DNA of 64,000 bases from Scylla paramamosain (GCF_035594125.1 NC_087152.1:7364501-7428500), one strand, 5' to 3'. Positions 12,766-27,744 are shown, counted from the stretch's first letter. The notes: generated by a model not told the origin, from the letters alone. Numbers and translations: made by a program.

Positions 12766-12930
12766 AGAGGAGGAAAAGGAGGAGGAGGAGGAGGAGGAGG
12801 AGGAGGAGGAGGAGGAGGAGGAGGAGGGCTAGCAATGGAACGCTAAGAGGAAAGAAGGATGAAAGGAAGGAAGGAAGGTAAGAAAGGAAGGAAGGATGGA
12901 AGGATGGAAGGAAAGAAGGAAGGAAGGAAA
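12766..12930 (+). repeat. (GGA)16 then decayed (GGAA)n
   Basis: A pure GGA array at 12778-12827 is followed at 12845-12930 by GGAAGGAAGGAAGGTAAG-type tetranucleotide repeats. Confidence 0.93.
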
Positions 12931-12994
12931 GAGCTAACAGGAATAGTGAAAAGAGAGGATGGGGAAAAGGAAATTGATCCTTGAAGCGAGCAAG

Positions 12995-12997
<3 letters not shown>

Positions 12998-13071
<74 letters not shown>
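12998..13071 (+). repeat. (GA)37 microsatellite
   Basis: Pure GA array. Confidence 0.98.
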
Positions 13072-13073
<2 letters not shown>

Positions 13074-13540
13074 CAACAGGAAGTAGAAGCAACAGTTCCC
13101 TACGATTTATCAACAAAAGACTGCTAATAGAAATACTTAATGAACCCTTTGCTTTGTTCACTGATGTCACTCCTCCATTCCTCCCCCTCTTAATCATTCT
13201 CCATAGCACTAAAAAACCCAAGATCTCCACTGTACTGTCCCCAACATCCTTCCTCTGCCACCTTACCCTTCTATTTCGCTACCTATAGTCTGTCCCAAGG
13301 TGAAGAGAGTAGCCGGCAGCCTCCTCCTCTACTCGTCCTTCATTACCGCCATGTTAAAATTTTGCTTCAGAGTCGCATTTCTCTTTCGTATTTTCTCAGA
13401 GGAGTTCATCGCATTAGATTAGTCTCTCATTCAGCTTACCAGTTTATTATGGTTTCTTAAATATCTTTTTTTTTTTTTTTTTTTTTTGACGAATACTCCA
13501 TAACAGTTAATTTCTTCATTTCTTCTTGCTCTTGTCTGTG

Positions 13541-13541
<1 letters not shown>
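13072..13541. other. Unique spacer with a T21 run
   Basis: Mixed composition with a T homopolymer at about 13467-13487. No gene seen. Confidence 0.45.

Positions 13542-13580
<39 letters not shown>
13542..13580 (+). repeat. (TC)19 microsatellite
   Basis: Pure array. Confidence 0.97.
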
Positions 13581-15599
<2,019 letters not shown>

Positions 15600-15770
15600 A
15601 GGTTTATTGTTCATTTAAGATAATCCGATCTGCCTTTTAATTCTCCGTCAGTGGTGTGCTTCACTAATTACAACAAATATTTTATAGTTGATTGATTGCT
15701 TGGTTGAGTCAAGGGTTCTCAGGAAAGTGGTCATGTCTGCATTGTCAGACGCTTCCGTGTCTTGTCTTGA

Positions 15771-15935
15771 CTCCTTTCAAAAGGTTCTCTTGGATGTCAC
15801 AAGTGCTTTCAAGGACGTCCGTATTATTCCATTAATAGTTTTACAATAATCCTACATAATCAGTGATAAAAATCTAATGAGAATCCGAGTTTGCGAATAG
15901 TCCTTATGAGAGAGCAAAGTGTCTGAAAATACAGA
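15771..15935 (+). repeat. Dispersed repeat copy, family B
   Basis: Contains CTTTCAAAAGGTTCTCTTGGA, GTGCTTTCAAGGACG, ACAATAATCCTACATAATCAGTGA, AATGAGAA and GAGAGAGCAAAGTGTCTGA. The same blocks recur in order at 20336 and 54776. The copies are strongly diverged. The class is unknown. Confidence 0.65.
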
Positions 15936-16547
15936 CGTTAGTCTTTTCCTCATCAGAGTCTCCTAACCCTTTCACTATGACATGCAACAATTCACAGGAA
16001 TGAAAGCAATGTATGGAATCTATAGAAGCACCTTCACGAAAAAAAAAAAAAGATGAAAGGGAATAGATTTTGCAGTTTCTAGCCAGTACTGTTATGTTTG
16101 GAGTTGCCTGTAGAACGAGAAATGTCCCAGTGTTGACTGATTAGGGAATGATGTACCAAATGACAGTGAATGTGTTAATACGAGTCACAGTGTGAAATGT
16201 AGAGTTAAGAGACATTTAGTTCGTAAACTTTGAATTAAAAACACTCCTGAAGAAACGCAATGTTGTCACACCTGAGTGACTGAGGCAAGCTAGGGTAGTA
16301 AATCCTGCGTATTTCCTACTCCAACTCGATAATTCTTGCCATTTTTATTTAGTTATTTATTTTCCATTTATTTTTTTTCTCGGATTGGTGGATTAGTGGA
16401 TTAGCGGGCTTTTTCCTTATAGATTGTACCTTTGCTTGGACCCTCGCTTGGACCCCTTCATACGTATAAACAGAGAACAATTAAAAAGGAGAAGAAAAAC
16501 AAAAAAAAAGGAGAAAAGATGAGCAAGAACAAGAAGAACAAGAAGAC
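15936..16547. other. Unique AT-rich DNA
   Basis: No gene seen. A-run at 16038-16050 and A/G-rich text near 16480-16530. Confidence 0.45.
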
Positions 16548-16580
16548 CAGCAACAACAACAACAACAACAACAACAACAA
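16548..16580 (+). repeat. (CAA)11 trinucleotide array
   Basis: Pure CAA array. Confidence 0.96.
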
Positions 16581-17035
16581 CCATCCATTTTCCGTGTCGC
16601 TGCACTGCCCACACGCCGCGGAACCAAGGAAGAAGGAACCACCGAGTTTCACTCCCTTCATGGCAAAAGTCACGGCCTGAAGTTTTTCATTTAGGAGACA
16701 AGATGAGTGAAGGCAGGAAGTGTCGAGGGGGAGAGCGAAGGGAAGAGAATAGAGGGAAGAGGAGTGAGAGAGAGAGAGAGAGAGATAAAAATGAAAGAAA
16801 GAAAAGAAAAAAATGTGATTGATGGGAAGAAAAAAAAATAAAGTGGAACGACAGAATATTTTATGATTGTTACAAAAGGATTATATTTTGACAGAGGCTC
16901 CCAGGAGACAGCCAGTAATGCGTGACTCGAAGGCGTCTCCATTCAGTGCTGTGTTGTAGATGTAGTGTTGATTTGTACTTCCTCGAGGGTATGAAACGTT
17001 TAGTTCTTGGTTGTGCTTTAGTAATTATTGAAATA
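16581..17035. other. Unique spacer, purine-rich at 16700-16850
   Basis: Contains a short (GA)9 tract near 16765. No gene recognised. Confidence 0.45.
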
Positions 17036-17068
17036 CTGGTAGTAGCAGTAGTAGTAGTAATAGTAGTG

Positions 17069-17107
<39 letters not shown>

Positions 17108-17108
17108 A

Positions 17109-17184
<76 letters not shown>

Positions 17185-17357
17185 TGTTGTTGTTGTTGTT
17201 GTTGTTGTTGTAACAGCAAGGAGAAGACAAAAAGAAAAAGGAGGAGGAGGAGGAAAAAGAGGAGGAGAAGAAAGAGAAGAAGAAGGAAAAGAAGAGATAG
17301 AAGAACAAGAAAAAAAAGAAAATTGATCTATATTTGATGATGATGATAATAATAATG

Positions 17358-17434
<77 letters not shown>
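17036..17434 (+). repeat. Trinucleotide mosaic: (AGT)n-(TTG)9-GGA/GAA-(ATG)n-(AAT)n
   Basis: AGT array to 17183, TTG array to 17210, purine GGA/GAA text to about 17320, ATG/AAT to 17434. The phases change abruptly at each junction. All derived poly-V, poly-L or poly-T frames are artefacts. Confidence 0.95.
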
Positions 17435-17436
<2 letters not shown>

Positions 17437-18262
17437 CTTCTCTAATAAATTTTTAGTGACATTCTTCAGGCAACAGTTAGCGGGGCGTGAGGTCATCGCC
17501 ACACACCTCGCATTGTCAACAATTTCCCGGCCATCACTTGTCTCTTATTTGCACTTATGAATAATTAAACACATTTACTCAATTCATGGACGTTAGTAAA
17601 GAAAAAAATGCGAGACTATAAGAAATTAATCATAATAAAAATGAAAAGGTGCAGAATGACTATCAGTGGAGTGAAAATATATTCGGTGAATTTAATTTTC
17701 ATTTTTTATTACTGTGATTAGATTTACAGTGAAATATTCATTTTGGTTCACGGGAATTTTGCGCTGGTCAGTACTGCAGGTTCAGACTCGGCGTTGTAAC
17801 AGTGGAAAGAGAATTACGTACACATTTTAAGGATGTTGAATAATTTGACATTTTACAAAAAAAACTTTTTCTCTCCTACTAAGAATGATAATATTCGCCG
17901 CTTTATAGAGGAAAAAATGTTTTCTGGATTTGTTCGTCAATTTTTTATATTTTTTTATACAGGCTAGTTATTGCAGTTCATCAGAATGAGTTTCCCCTCC
18001 TCGTACTCACAAGTTTTCAACATATTGGTATGCTGGCGTAACAATTATTATTATTATTTATTTCATTTTTTTTTATTAATTTATTTTTTTTCTCATCACT
18101 TTCATAAATAGTGGCATCATCGACCTTCAGTCTTGTGTGTTTACACTGCTTGGCGTCCAAGCTTCTGTCTTTTTTTTCTGAATGGCATCACTCGCTGAGG
18201 ATCCTGGATGAAACACACTAGCGTTATTTCGGAGCACTAATCTAATTATGAACTGCTCACGC
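17435..18262. other. Unique AT-rich DNA
   Basis: No gene seen. T-rich with ATT repeats near 18048. Confidence 0.45.
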
Positions 18263-18352
18263 AAGATATAATGATGACAATGATGGTGATAATGATGAGA
18301 GTAATGATGATACCACTACAACTACCACAATAACAACAATAACAACAACTGT

Positions 18353-18384
<32 letters not shown>

Positions 18385-18445
18385 TTAGTAATAATAATAA
18401 TACTAATAATGATAATAATAACAACAATAATAATAAAGATAACAA
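18263..18445 (+). repeat. Trinucleotide mosaic: TGA, ACA, CTA, AAT
   Basis: A (CTA)9 array at about 18353-18382 is flanked by degenerate ATGATG and AATAAT runs. Confidence 0.9.
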
Positions 18446-18917
18446 TAATAAAATGATAAAGCACCACAAATTTTCTCCTTCATGAAGATAACTAGCACCT
18501 ATCGCAACACCTGGTCGTCCCTCCTTTCGTACAACAGTTACCACGAAAACATTACCTCTGCATAACCTACAGTACCCCCGCTACACATGTCACCACAGGA
18601 TGCAGCGGTGAAGTACATCGCCTTGCACCGCCACCTGCACTGAATGTAGCGCCACGGGAAAGGAATATTCGCTGGGCAGAACAAAGCGAAAATGAAATGT
18701 TAACGTCCTCTCAACTTTTGTTCTGAGGTAACTTTGCCACCGCGCGCTGGGACGGGACACCACAAAGACAATACCCACCAGAAATATGTGAATAATTTGT
18801 TAAATATTAAACTTCTTGAGGATGAGGAAATTGAGGATATTTCATTATGAGTAACGTAAATGACAGTGTACATCATAAATAAATAGTCTGAGTTAATAAT
18901 ACTTGTCTGGTTGAGGT
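18446..18917. other. Unique spacer
   Basis: The first 300 bases are relatively GC-rich and non-repetitive. No gene recognised. Confidence 0.4.
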
Positions 18918-19131
18918 ACAGTTGTGGTCAGAAGTCAAGTAACATTCTGCACTCATTTCTTTTTTGTTTAGTTTTCCTTCAATCTCAGCTCCTCTGAACC
19001 GTTGGCAGTCTCCATACGAATCCTGACAACTCATGGATTTTAAGTACATCACAGGACTTGGGACTAAGAAGAAATGCCAGACACAGTGGACAGGAGCATG
19101 TTACGTTACTCAGCTATCAACTATGACTGTA
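18918..19131 (+). mobile_element. Tc1/mariner-type MITE (putative)
   Basis: The left end reads ACAGTTGTGGTCAGAAGTCA (18918 onward), preceded by T. This resembles terminal inverted repeats of Tc1-family elements. A degenerate inverted copy ends near 19131 (GTTAC..ACTATGACTGTA). The interior block at 18976-19055, from CTTCAATCTCAG to CACAGGA, recurs at 43337-43421 in the same orientation. There the segment ends in an inverted terminal sequence (GACCACAACTGT). The element is about 215 bp with no transposase. The right end is weak. Confidence 0.6.
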
Positions 19132-19227
19132 CAAGTAAAATACAATCAATTTTACATAACCGTGTTACTTAAACTTAAACGTATGTGCTTCCTTGATCCA
19201 TATCGGAGTAAGAAGATATTTAACCGA

Positions 19228-19405
19228 AACCAAGGGACCTTACTAGCTAGGTCCTTACTCTTTAGAACACTATTACCTTACTAATTAGAAGAGACAATAC
19301 ATGAATTCCCTCCTACATGCAGTAAGGGACCTTCACACTTTAGAACTCCATTACTGTAGTTATAGGCGAGTCAATGCTTGAATTCTCTTCTGCATCCAAT
19401 AAAAG
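19228..19405 (+). repeat. Decayed tandem duplication, ~91-bp period
   Basis: AAGGGACCTTACTAG..CTTTAGAACACTATTACC..CAATACATGAATTCCCTCCTACATGCAGTA is followed by AAGGGACCTTCACACTTTAG..CTCCATTACTG..CAATGCTTGAATTCTCTTCTGCATCCAATA. Several substitutions and a gap separate the copies. Confidence 0.8.
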
Positions 19406-19675
19406 ACTTGTGTAGCACCCTCTCTTAGATTAATGCCTCCTGCCTTCACATAGGAAAAATATACTCGAAACGTTTACGAAGCATGTACTTGACAACCTCT
19501 TCCTGCTGAGTCTTGCCAGGTCGTAGTGGTGAAGGCAGAGGGAGGAGTGGGGGACGAGGCTGAGGGAGAGGATGGAAGGGGTGGTGGCTGAGAGGAGGAA
19601 TTATGCTTGGGTCTATAGGATGAAGGAGGTGGTGGCGCTGAGAAGGAAGACGCGGACGTGAACTATAGCCTGACG

Positions 19676-19680
<5 letters not shown>

Positions 19681-19750
<70 letters not shown>
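19681..19750 (+). repeat. (GA)35 microsatellite
   Basis: Pure array. Confidence 0.98.
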
Positions 19751-19752
<2 letters not shown>

Positions 19753-19823
19753 CTTTCTGATTGGGGGAAAATATGACGGTTTAGTATGAATGTAGTTTCA
19801 GTATGTGATTCAGTTATTTTTCA

Positions 19824-19908
<85 letters not shown>
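19824..19908 (+). repeat. (AC)42 microsatellite
   Basis: Pure array. Confidence 0.98.
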
Positions 19909-19910
<2 letters not shown>

Positions 19911-20220
19911 CAATAAAAAAATAAAAAAGAAAACATAAAAGCTGGAAATTAAAGAAATGTGCACTTGTGATGTATATTTATTTTCAGTTCACCGGACAAA
20001 ATGCTGCTGAAAAATCACACAAAGCAGAGAGATACGATCGTGAGTGTCGGCGTGATAATGAGGGAGGCGATGACACTGCTGTCAGTACGTCACGGAAAAT
20101 GCACCGGGAAAATGAAAAAGCACAAATATGAAGCCATAAATTTTTTTGTCACTAAATCTGAAAAATAGAAATAGATAAAAAAAAAACAGATGCCAGCGAG
20201 AATGAGAGTCCATGTTGTCT

Positions 20221-20228
<8 letters not shown>
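19909..20228. other. Unique spacer
   Basis: AT-rich, no gene seen. Confidence 0.45.

Positions 20229-20284
<56 letters not shown>
20229..20284 (+). repeat. (TG)28 microsatellite
   Basis: Array preceded by GTGTGTTTGT. Confidence 0.97.
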
Positions 20285-20286
<2 letters not shown>

Positions 20287-20335
20287 GTGTGCGTTTAAGC
20301 ACCTTATTCTGAAACATTTATACGTCGCACTCCAA

Positions 20336-20520
20336 CTTCTTTCAAAAGGCTCTACTTAGAGAAAGTAGGTTTTTGAAGATGCTTTTATGTTTTTTTTAGT
20401 GACAGATTTACATGATTTCTACATTATGAACAGGAGAAATTCTCTTGAGAACCCGGCTTATTATTCCTGTGGACTTTGAAAACACTCGTGGTGAAAGAGC
20501 AAAGCGTTTCTGAGTACGGA
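20336..20520 (+). repeat. Dispersed repeat copy, family B
   Basis: CTTTCAAAAGGCTCTACTTAGA, TTTTTGAAGATGCTT, AGTGACA, TTCTACATTATGAACAGG, TTGAGAACCCGGCTTATTA and TGAAAACACTCGTGGTGAAA follow the same order as at 15771 and 54776. Confidence 0.65.
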
Positions 20521-21547
20521 TCTAAAACTGACACGACCGACACATTCATATTTTCCACGTGTGTCATTTCCCACTGTTACACGCTTCCTAAATTGACTCG
20601 GTAAAGCGTTACGGCTCCCGACAAGGCTACTTACGAGTACGTGTCTTTACTTCATCGAGCAGCAGTGGGAGGTTTTATTGCTCATCCCCACAGCTCCTCC
20701 CCCTGTATTTTTAATAAAGGGTACAGCGAAAAGATAGAGGGTTAGTCAGGAAGATGCAGTGGGTGTAAAAAGACAGACAGTACACCGTAGTTTACTCTTG
20801 TATTTAATCTCAGGCTTCTTATTTGTTGGTGTATGTTTCGTTGTTTGTTTATCTAAGTCGCCAACTCTCTGGTGTCTCATTCGTCCTCCCTCTCCGACGC
20901 GCTATTAGCAAATATAAGCAAATCGTATATCGCAATGAGCGGGATTATTGTGATCTGCTGCAGGTGTTGGCTTGTATACGAGAAGGCGAAGTGGTCTGAG
21001 AAATGAGGGTATAAACGTCTGCAGCGTGTGGGACAGCCGGCTATGTGAGGAGAGGAGAGGAGTGAGTGGTAAAGGAAAGTAATTTCGTGAGGGTCTTCCA
21101 AAGTGTTTGTGGCTCTTGTTGATCTTTTAAGGAGGGAACTTTTTGTTTTGTTTTGCTGTATGAATGCTGCAGGCGAGTGTGGCGGCTTTCGTGAGATGGG
21201 GACGTGGGGAATGCAAATACCAGTCATGTCTTGGTGCTCCAGAAAGATGACTCGGACCGTGCAGTCGTTCTGGGGAAAGGGAGTCAATTTAGTCTTTGGG
21301 GTTTTCTGGAGATTTAGAGGAGGAGCGAGTGTTTCTGCAACAACTCAGACTTTATAATTCAGCGTGCTGGAGATGAATAGCAAGGCAAGACAAACTGCAC
21401 TAATCATTCAGCGATGAGGGGCTCCATGAATAAAACACAGCTGTCCGTCGCCAGTTTTCTTCGTGAATGCCATCGCAGAGTAGCATGCCCGTATACACTC
21501 GTATTTACATTCATACTTGTGTTTACGTATGAGATGGAATACTTAGA
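20521..21547. other. Unique DNA, no gene supported
   Basis: Mixed composition. A minus-strand open frame of 136 codons (20877-21287) is free of low-complexity sequence but has no recognised domain or splice context. It is noted only as a candidate. Confidence 0.4.
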
Positions 21548-21580
21548 GGCCAGTGTCCCTCCTACATAAAAAAAAAAAAA

Positions 21581-21581
<1 letters not shown>
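21548..21581 (+). mobile_element. LINE 3' tail fragment
   Basis: GGCCAGTGTCCCTCCTACAT followed by an A-run matches 18 or 19 of 20 positions of the 3' end of the Jockey-like LINE at 5109-5128. No coding part was recognised upstream, so it is either a severely 5'-truncated insertion or another element sharing the tail. Confidence 0.65.
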
Positions 21582-21619
<38 letters not shown>

Positions 21620-21632
21620 TGCAACACACACA

Positions 21633-21690
<58 letters not shown>
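21582..21690 (+). repeat. (TG)17-spacer-(CA)33 inverted microsatellite
   Basis: A TG tract to about 21615, a short GCGCGTGCAA centre and a CA tract from 21624. Together they form a near-perfect palindrome that could extrude as a hairpin. It starts immediately after the LINE tail. Confidence 0.93.
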
Positions 21691-21691
<1 letters not shown>

Positions 21692-22340
21692 CAGTACTCG
21701 TAAGGTACATATTACATTCAGCACAGTATTATGTGAGATAATAACGAAAAAATCAGGGACACGGATGCACCGACACGTGCGGACTGCGAATAGTTACACG
21801 TAATCAGAGTGTCACCAGTGTACATCCAGTCTTAGCACACTGAATCCTTATGACTGTGTTACCATAACGGAGAATACAAATCACTTCACCCCTTTCTAAA
21901 GCCTCTGATTGCCACGGCACCTCACTAAGCTTAATACAGATGTGATGAAAGTTTAGAGTTTTATTTTGAAAGACACCACTGCCAGAAACGATGGAGTAAT
22001 TCAAAGCTTCAAGTGCTATAATTGGTTACATCTTATTTCTTATATAGGTTGTTAGGAGTCAAGGAATTAAATCACGTGGGAATATGGAAAATCTCGAAGT
22101 TCTCTATACGTCCTGTTAACATGGAAGTCCAGCAACCTCACTGTGGCTTTACGTTACCAGTTACTGCTTAGCCTTCGTCGCTGTGGATTTCATGTGTTAG
22201 TGGTTGTACGCATCTTGAAGTACCTAGGCAGTGATTGCAGCTTTAATGCTTTATGGATGTTATCTTGACTGGCAACTCTTGGGATTGAATATTCCAACTT
22301 TTCGTCTTCCCTTGCTTACACTGAAGGAATACGGTAAAAA

Positions 22341-22343
<3 letters not shown>
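21691..22343. other. Unique spacer with a possible dispersed repeat
   Basis: Text at about 21905-21960 (CTAAGCTTAATACAGATG..GTTTAGAG) resembles 33770-33823 (CAAGCTTAATACAATG..GCTTAGAG). The similarity is short and uncertain. No gene seen. Confidence 0.35.

Positions 22344-22427
<84 letters not shown>
22344..22427 (+). repeat. (CA)42 microsatellite
   Basis: Pure array. Confidence 0.98.
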
Positions 22428-22429
<2 letters not shown>

Positions 22430-22781
22430 ATAAAGCATCTCGCCTGCCTGTTCTTTTAAAGGACTATCACTCAAAATACACAACACACTCATATATATGT
22501 CTGATCGTTTTTTCTCACCCTGCTCTGTCATTGCTGTGCTCAAAATATGCGACGTGTTAGCACCACCACAACGTACATTTCCCCTTTTTTCGTCGTTGTC
22601 GTCGTCATCATCATCATCATTATCATTAGGACCATGCTGATATTGCTTCTAGAACATGTACGTGTCTTGGTGGGTTTACCTGTGTTTCTGAAACAGTGGG
22701 ATAAATTGGCTGATCTCTTGTTCATCTGTTTATTTATTTATTTATTTATTTATGTATTTATATTTCAGTGCAGCAGTAGTG

Positions 22782-23525
<744 letters not shown>

Positions 23526-23715
23526 TAAGCCAATAGAATATATGTCTTTAATAGCCATAATTACACTTAGAAGTAATGGAAAAAATGTTTTTAACATTTT
23601 AACAAACTTACAGATATATTAACACACTTAAGAAATTAAAATAAACACACATCCATAATAGTAAGATAATAGAATGTATATCTCTAATAGCCATCGTTAC
23701 ACTTGGAATAGAACA
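23526..23715 (+). repeat. Decayed tandem duplication, ~133-bp period
   Basis: GTAAGCCAATAGAATATATGTCTTTAATAGCCATAATTACACTTAGAA near 23526 is matched by GTAAGATAATAGAATGTATATCTCTAATAGCCATCGTTACACTTGGAA near 23660. Confidence 0.85.
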
Positions 23716-24344
23716 CACGTCTATAAGCGACCCTAAGAACATATCTACATATTCGAACGTTCTCTGCATATTCAGTCACCCTCACTCAACCATAAACTCA
23801 ACTCCATGCATTTGGCTGCCTCTCAGTGTCGCTCATTTGCTTATCATTCTCGTTAACATTACGCAGTACATAATGCAGTTCAAGGCAGCTTCATTTCATG
23901 TCAACATGGCATAGCAAGCCTTCGCAGAGTAAGATTATCAAGAGCGCATTAACATTCAAACCTTCTCCGTTTCTTAGAAAAAAGTAATATTGTTAAAAAG
24001 AAAAAGGACCAACTTAAGGGTTAAACGAGTATTCATAGCAAAATGTCTGAAAAATGGCAGATTCTGTTTAGGCTTAAGAAACACACCTATAAACAACTAT
24101 TGATCTATTATTATATAGTATTGTTGGTGAAAAAAACTTATTCTACAGAAGAACTTCGTTGCACCGTTAACTATCAAGCTCAGACTTGACATCTGCGTGG
24201 TGTGGTCCAGTACTTGATTCGCCGGGCCAGGAGCCGTCATTTGCACGGCCGGCATAAGAGATAGGCGGTGCGTCATGTTTAATTAGTTAGACACGCTTAT
24301 CTTTCCGTTGGGTTTCATATAAATATTTGAAGTGCTATTCGCCA

Positions 24345-24835
24345 GTTTTAGGACCGTTCCTATGAACTCAAAAGAATATTTCACATACACAGAATGTCTC
24401 TGTTATAAGTTTTGAACATATATACATTATAAAAAAAAAATAAATATATAAAAATAAAAATAAATAAATAAATAAATAAATAAAAATTCAGTTTATTTTT
24501 GAAGTTCTGGACGTGGAAAAAATGAAAAATTGCGATTAAAAATTCCTTCTAAAATTACAGTTTTAAAGCTTGAAAACTACAAGAAAAACATTGATACATA
24601 AAGTTTAAAATTCTGAACTTTATAAATTCTGTTTAGAAGTGAAATGTTGATAAAGTCAGATATTATTACCTGCACATTGTTCCTGTAAACTCGGAAGAAT
24701 ATTTCACATACGCAGAATGTCTGTTTTAAGTAAGGAACATATGGACATTATCAGATAAAAATTTTGAGATTGATTATTTTTTTTTTTTTCACAAGCTCCG
24801 AACCTGGAAAAAAAGAAAAAAAAAAAAAATCGTTC
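24345..24835 (+). repeat. Decayed tandem duplication, ~325-bp period
   Basis: GTTCCTATGAACTCAAAAGAATATTTCACATACACAGAATGTCT near 24356 pairs with GTTCCTGTAAACTCGGAAGAATATTTCACATACGCAGAATGTCT near 24679. Both are followed by GAACATAT.ACATTAT, then AAAAAT, a T-rich stretch and GGACGTGGAAAA or GAACCTGGAAAA. The DNA between 23716 and 24344 is unique, with a GC-richer patch at 24215-24275. Confidence 0.85.
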
Positions 24836-25566
24836 TCACTGCCGTCGCTGACCCTGGACCTTCCTCTCTTCTCTCCCTCGCTTCTATTAAACGCAAGTCA
24901 CGTGAACATTTTGATCAGTAATTTCAGTGTAACAGAGAAACGTCGACTGCTGGAGAAGGAATGAATTATCTATCTGAGGGAGATGAGAGGTAGACAGATT
25001 GTTTCGTGACAGAGTGAAGGGCGTGGCCTGCCTTCTGATGACCTCCCTCGAGACGTGGCCTTTCCTGCACGCCCTCCTCAACCTCCTTCATTGTCTTTAT
25101 TCCCGCCTTCCCCATAAAGGAGGAAAAAAGAGAAGGACTGTGGCCATCGTACCCCTGACGCCTCACCCTATCAGCAATGACACCCTCGCTCGTTAACAGA
25201 CCCCACCCCTACTCATCCCCTTTCCGCCACCCCTGCTCATGCTGCCCCCTACCATTGTCCACCTCTGGCCCCAGCTGTATCCACCATATCAGCCTTCGCC
25301 CTAACAGCCTCTCGCCACCCGCCTCCCTCACACACTCACCACTAGTATTACTAGAAAAGCTGCATACAGAGCGACCTTGTATAAACTGATCTTGGTAAGA
25401 GTGACCGAGTGGGCCAGGCTTCCAGCTCCATACGTGTTTTTTTTCACATGCCTACATAGTAAATGTATGCACACTCGTGCGTACATACGTGAGTTGAGCA
25501 GTCAAAAGGCCACCAAACTTATCAAATACACAGAGGGGAAAGAGAGAGAAACAGATATAAAAGAAG
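24836..25566. other. Unique spacer
   Basis: C-rich at 25180-25340 on the plus strand. The short open frames on both strands have no recognised domain. Confidence 0.4.

Positions 25567-25890
<324 letters not shown>

Positions 25891-25981
<91 letters not shown>
25891..25981 (+). repeat. (TA)45 microsatellite beside the palindrome
   Basis: A second TA array begins directly at the outer edge of the right arm. The outer edge of the left arm has no matching array. Confidence 0.98.
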
Positions 25982-25983
<2 letters not shown>

Positions 25984-26089
25984 TGATAGACTTTTTTTCC
26001 AGCAAATATTACTTTTTGCATATGTACTTCGCTGAAAGCTGCTGAAACACATTTTATTTAGATTTTAGCACCATCGTGTGTGGGGTGCG

Positions 26090-26225
26090 CTAGTGGGTGG
26101 GAATGTGGGTGCGTGGGTGGAAGGGTTGTAAGTGGGAGAGAGAGGGTGGGTTGCGGGTGGGTGGGTGAGTGGGTAAGAGGGTAAATTTGGAAGGGTAGGG
26201 GGGACGGGGAGAGTGGGTGGGTGTC
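26090..26225 (+). repeat. G-rich (GGGTG)n-like degenerate array
   Basis: Dense GGTGGG, GTGGGT and GGGGGG runs on the plus strand, many separated by short loops. It is a candidate G-quadruplex region. The neighbouring 26226-26740 is unique without a gene. Confidence 0.75.
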
Positions 26226-26864
26226 AGAACATTCACGCCTCTGTGTGTGCACGCGAGGGGACGTTTGTAACCCAAGCTTTTATGACAGAGTATCATATTT
26301 TTATGTATACCATTAACTTTGTATTTTCTCGTTTAGGCGACGCGTTTCATACTCTTCCCTGGGAGTTGTTTGATTTTCTTTTTCTTTTTTTTTTTTTTAG
26401 AAAGGAGTCCAGATAAGAATTCACTTCGGAAGAGGACGATGTAAAATGAGTCCTTGAGAATTCCCAGATAGTTCCGTCTTCGACACAAAAGAGACATTTC
26501 ATTTTCTTTTATTCAACACGTTTTCTTTCTCCCGTCGTGGAGGCCAACGAAAAATGGGAAATACTATACCAATAGAAAATATCTCGTGTAGGAAGGGCGA
26601 GCTGGAATGCATTCACGCTCCCATAGGACTCTCTGTGTGAACGGCCCAGACCGAGGGAGGGAAGAGGTTATAAGTTTATCAAAGCAAACCTCAGTCCACC
26701 AACTTCTTCTTTTCCTCTTCCAGTGTAATGCTTTCCTCTCTCCTAACATTCCAGTACACTCTAACCTTCTCCCTCTTTCTCTTCCTCCCTTTCCACCATT
26801 TCTGTATTTTTCTCCACTCTCTTAGTACTCTACACTCTTTTTCGTTTGGGTCACTCTTGCTGTG

Positions 26865-27345
26865 TTTTCCCTTTCCTCTTTTACGTGCAGGAGTATTGTA
26901 ATTTATTTTCAGTTTCTTGTTTTATTTTGATAACCACTTTCTATCCGTTATTCTTGCATTTATTCCCACTACTCCATTCCAGCATTTCATCCTATAGTTT
27001 ATTGTCTTTTCCATTTCTCTCACCCCTTCTGTCTTTTCCTCTTTTATGTGGGGGGAGGGCAGCATTCTCTTCTCTGTTTCTAGTATTTTATCTTTCTATC
27101 CACTTTCCATCTGTCATTCTTACATTCACTTTCACTGCACTCCAGAATCCTATCCACACCTCCCATCCACACCTCTCATCTTACATCTGCTCTCAGTCTG
27201 TGCGCCGTCCCCAGTCTCATTTTCATTCCATCACTTCAGCATCCCATCCTCTTCAACCACTCCCCACCAACAGCACCACAAGTCATTCTTACTCTTGCAT
27301 TCATTTCCACTCCTCCTTCACTCCTCACTCCACCATCCCATCCCA
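26865..27345 (+). repeat. Decayed tandem duplication, ~164-bp period, in pyrimidine-rich DNA
   Basis: CTTTCCTCTTTTACGTG..TATTTTGATAACCACTTTCTATCCGTTATTCTTGCATTTATTCCCACTACTCCA near 26868 pairs with CTTTTCCTCTTTTATGTG..TATTTTATCTTTCTATCCACTTTCCATCTGTCATTCTTACATTCACTTTCACTGCACTCCA near 27032. A shorter third match (GTCATTCTTACTCTTGCATTCATTTCCACTCCTCC) starts near 27281. The whole 26740-27700 is C/T-rich and its long open frames follow from that bias. Confidence 0.75.
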
Positions 27346-27679
27346 TCCCATCCCCCAATCTCACCTCCATCACTACCACCAACCATTTCTGTACCTCCAC
27401 CACCAAAGACGATTACAAGGGAGCCTTAACTCAAACTCCCAGCCTCCATCAACCTCCCCACTTCTCCTCCGGGACTCCTAACATGTACCTCACCCCCTTA
27501 AATCCCACCTTACCTACTCCACCCAACCTCCACCCACGAGAAGACTTACCTGCCCAATTCAGGAGAAGAAACACACACGCACCTCTTCCTCCTCCTCCTC
27601 CTCCTCCTTCTCCTTTTCCTCCTCCTCTTCCTCTCCTCAAGTTCTCTTCGTTTCTCACTACCTCTGCCCTCTCGCCCTC

Positions 27680-27689
27680 CCCCCCCCCA
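27680..27689 (+). repeat. C10 homopolymer
   Basis: Run of ten C within C/T-rich sequence. Confidence 0.9.
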
Positions 27690-27744
27690 CAACATCCACA
27701 GGGTGAACAAAAGGAGAGTGATCAATGCATGGAAGCGCGTCCCC

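Noticed and set aside
20877..21287. 136-codon minus-strand open frame as a gene
   Set aside because: No recognised domain and an overlapping plus-strand frame of similar quality.
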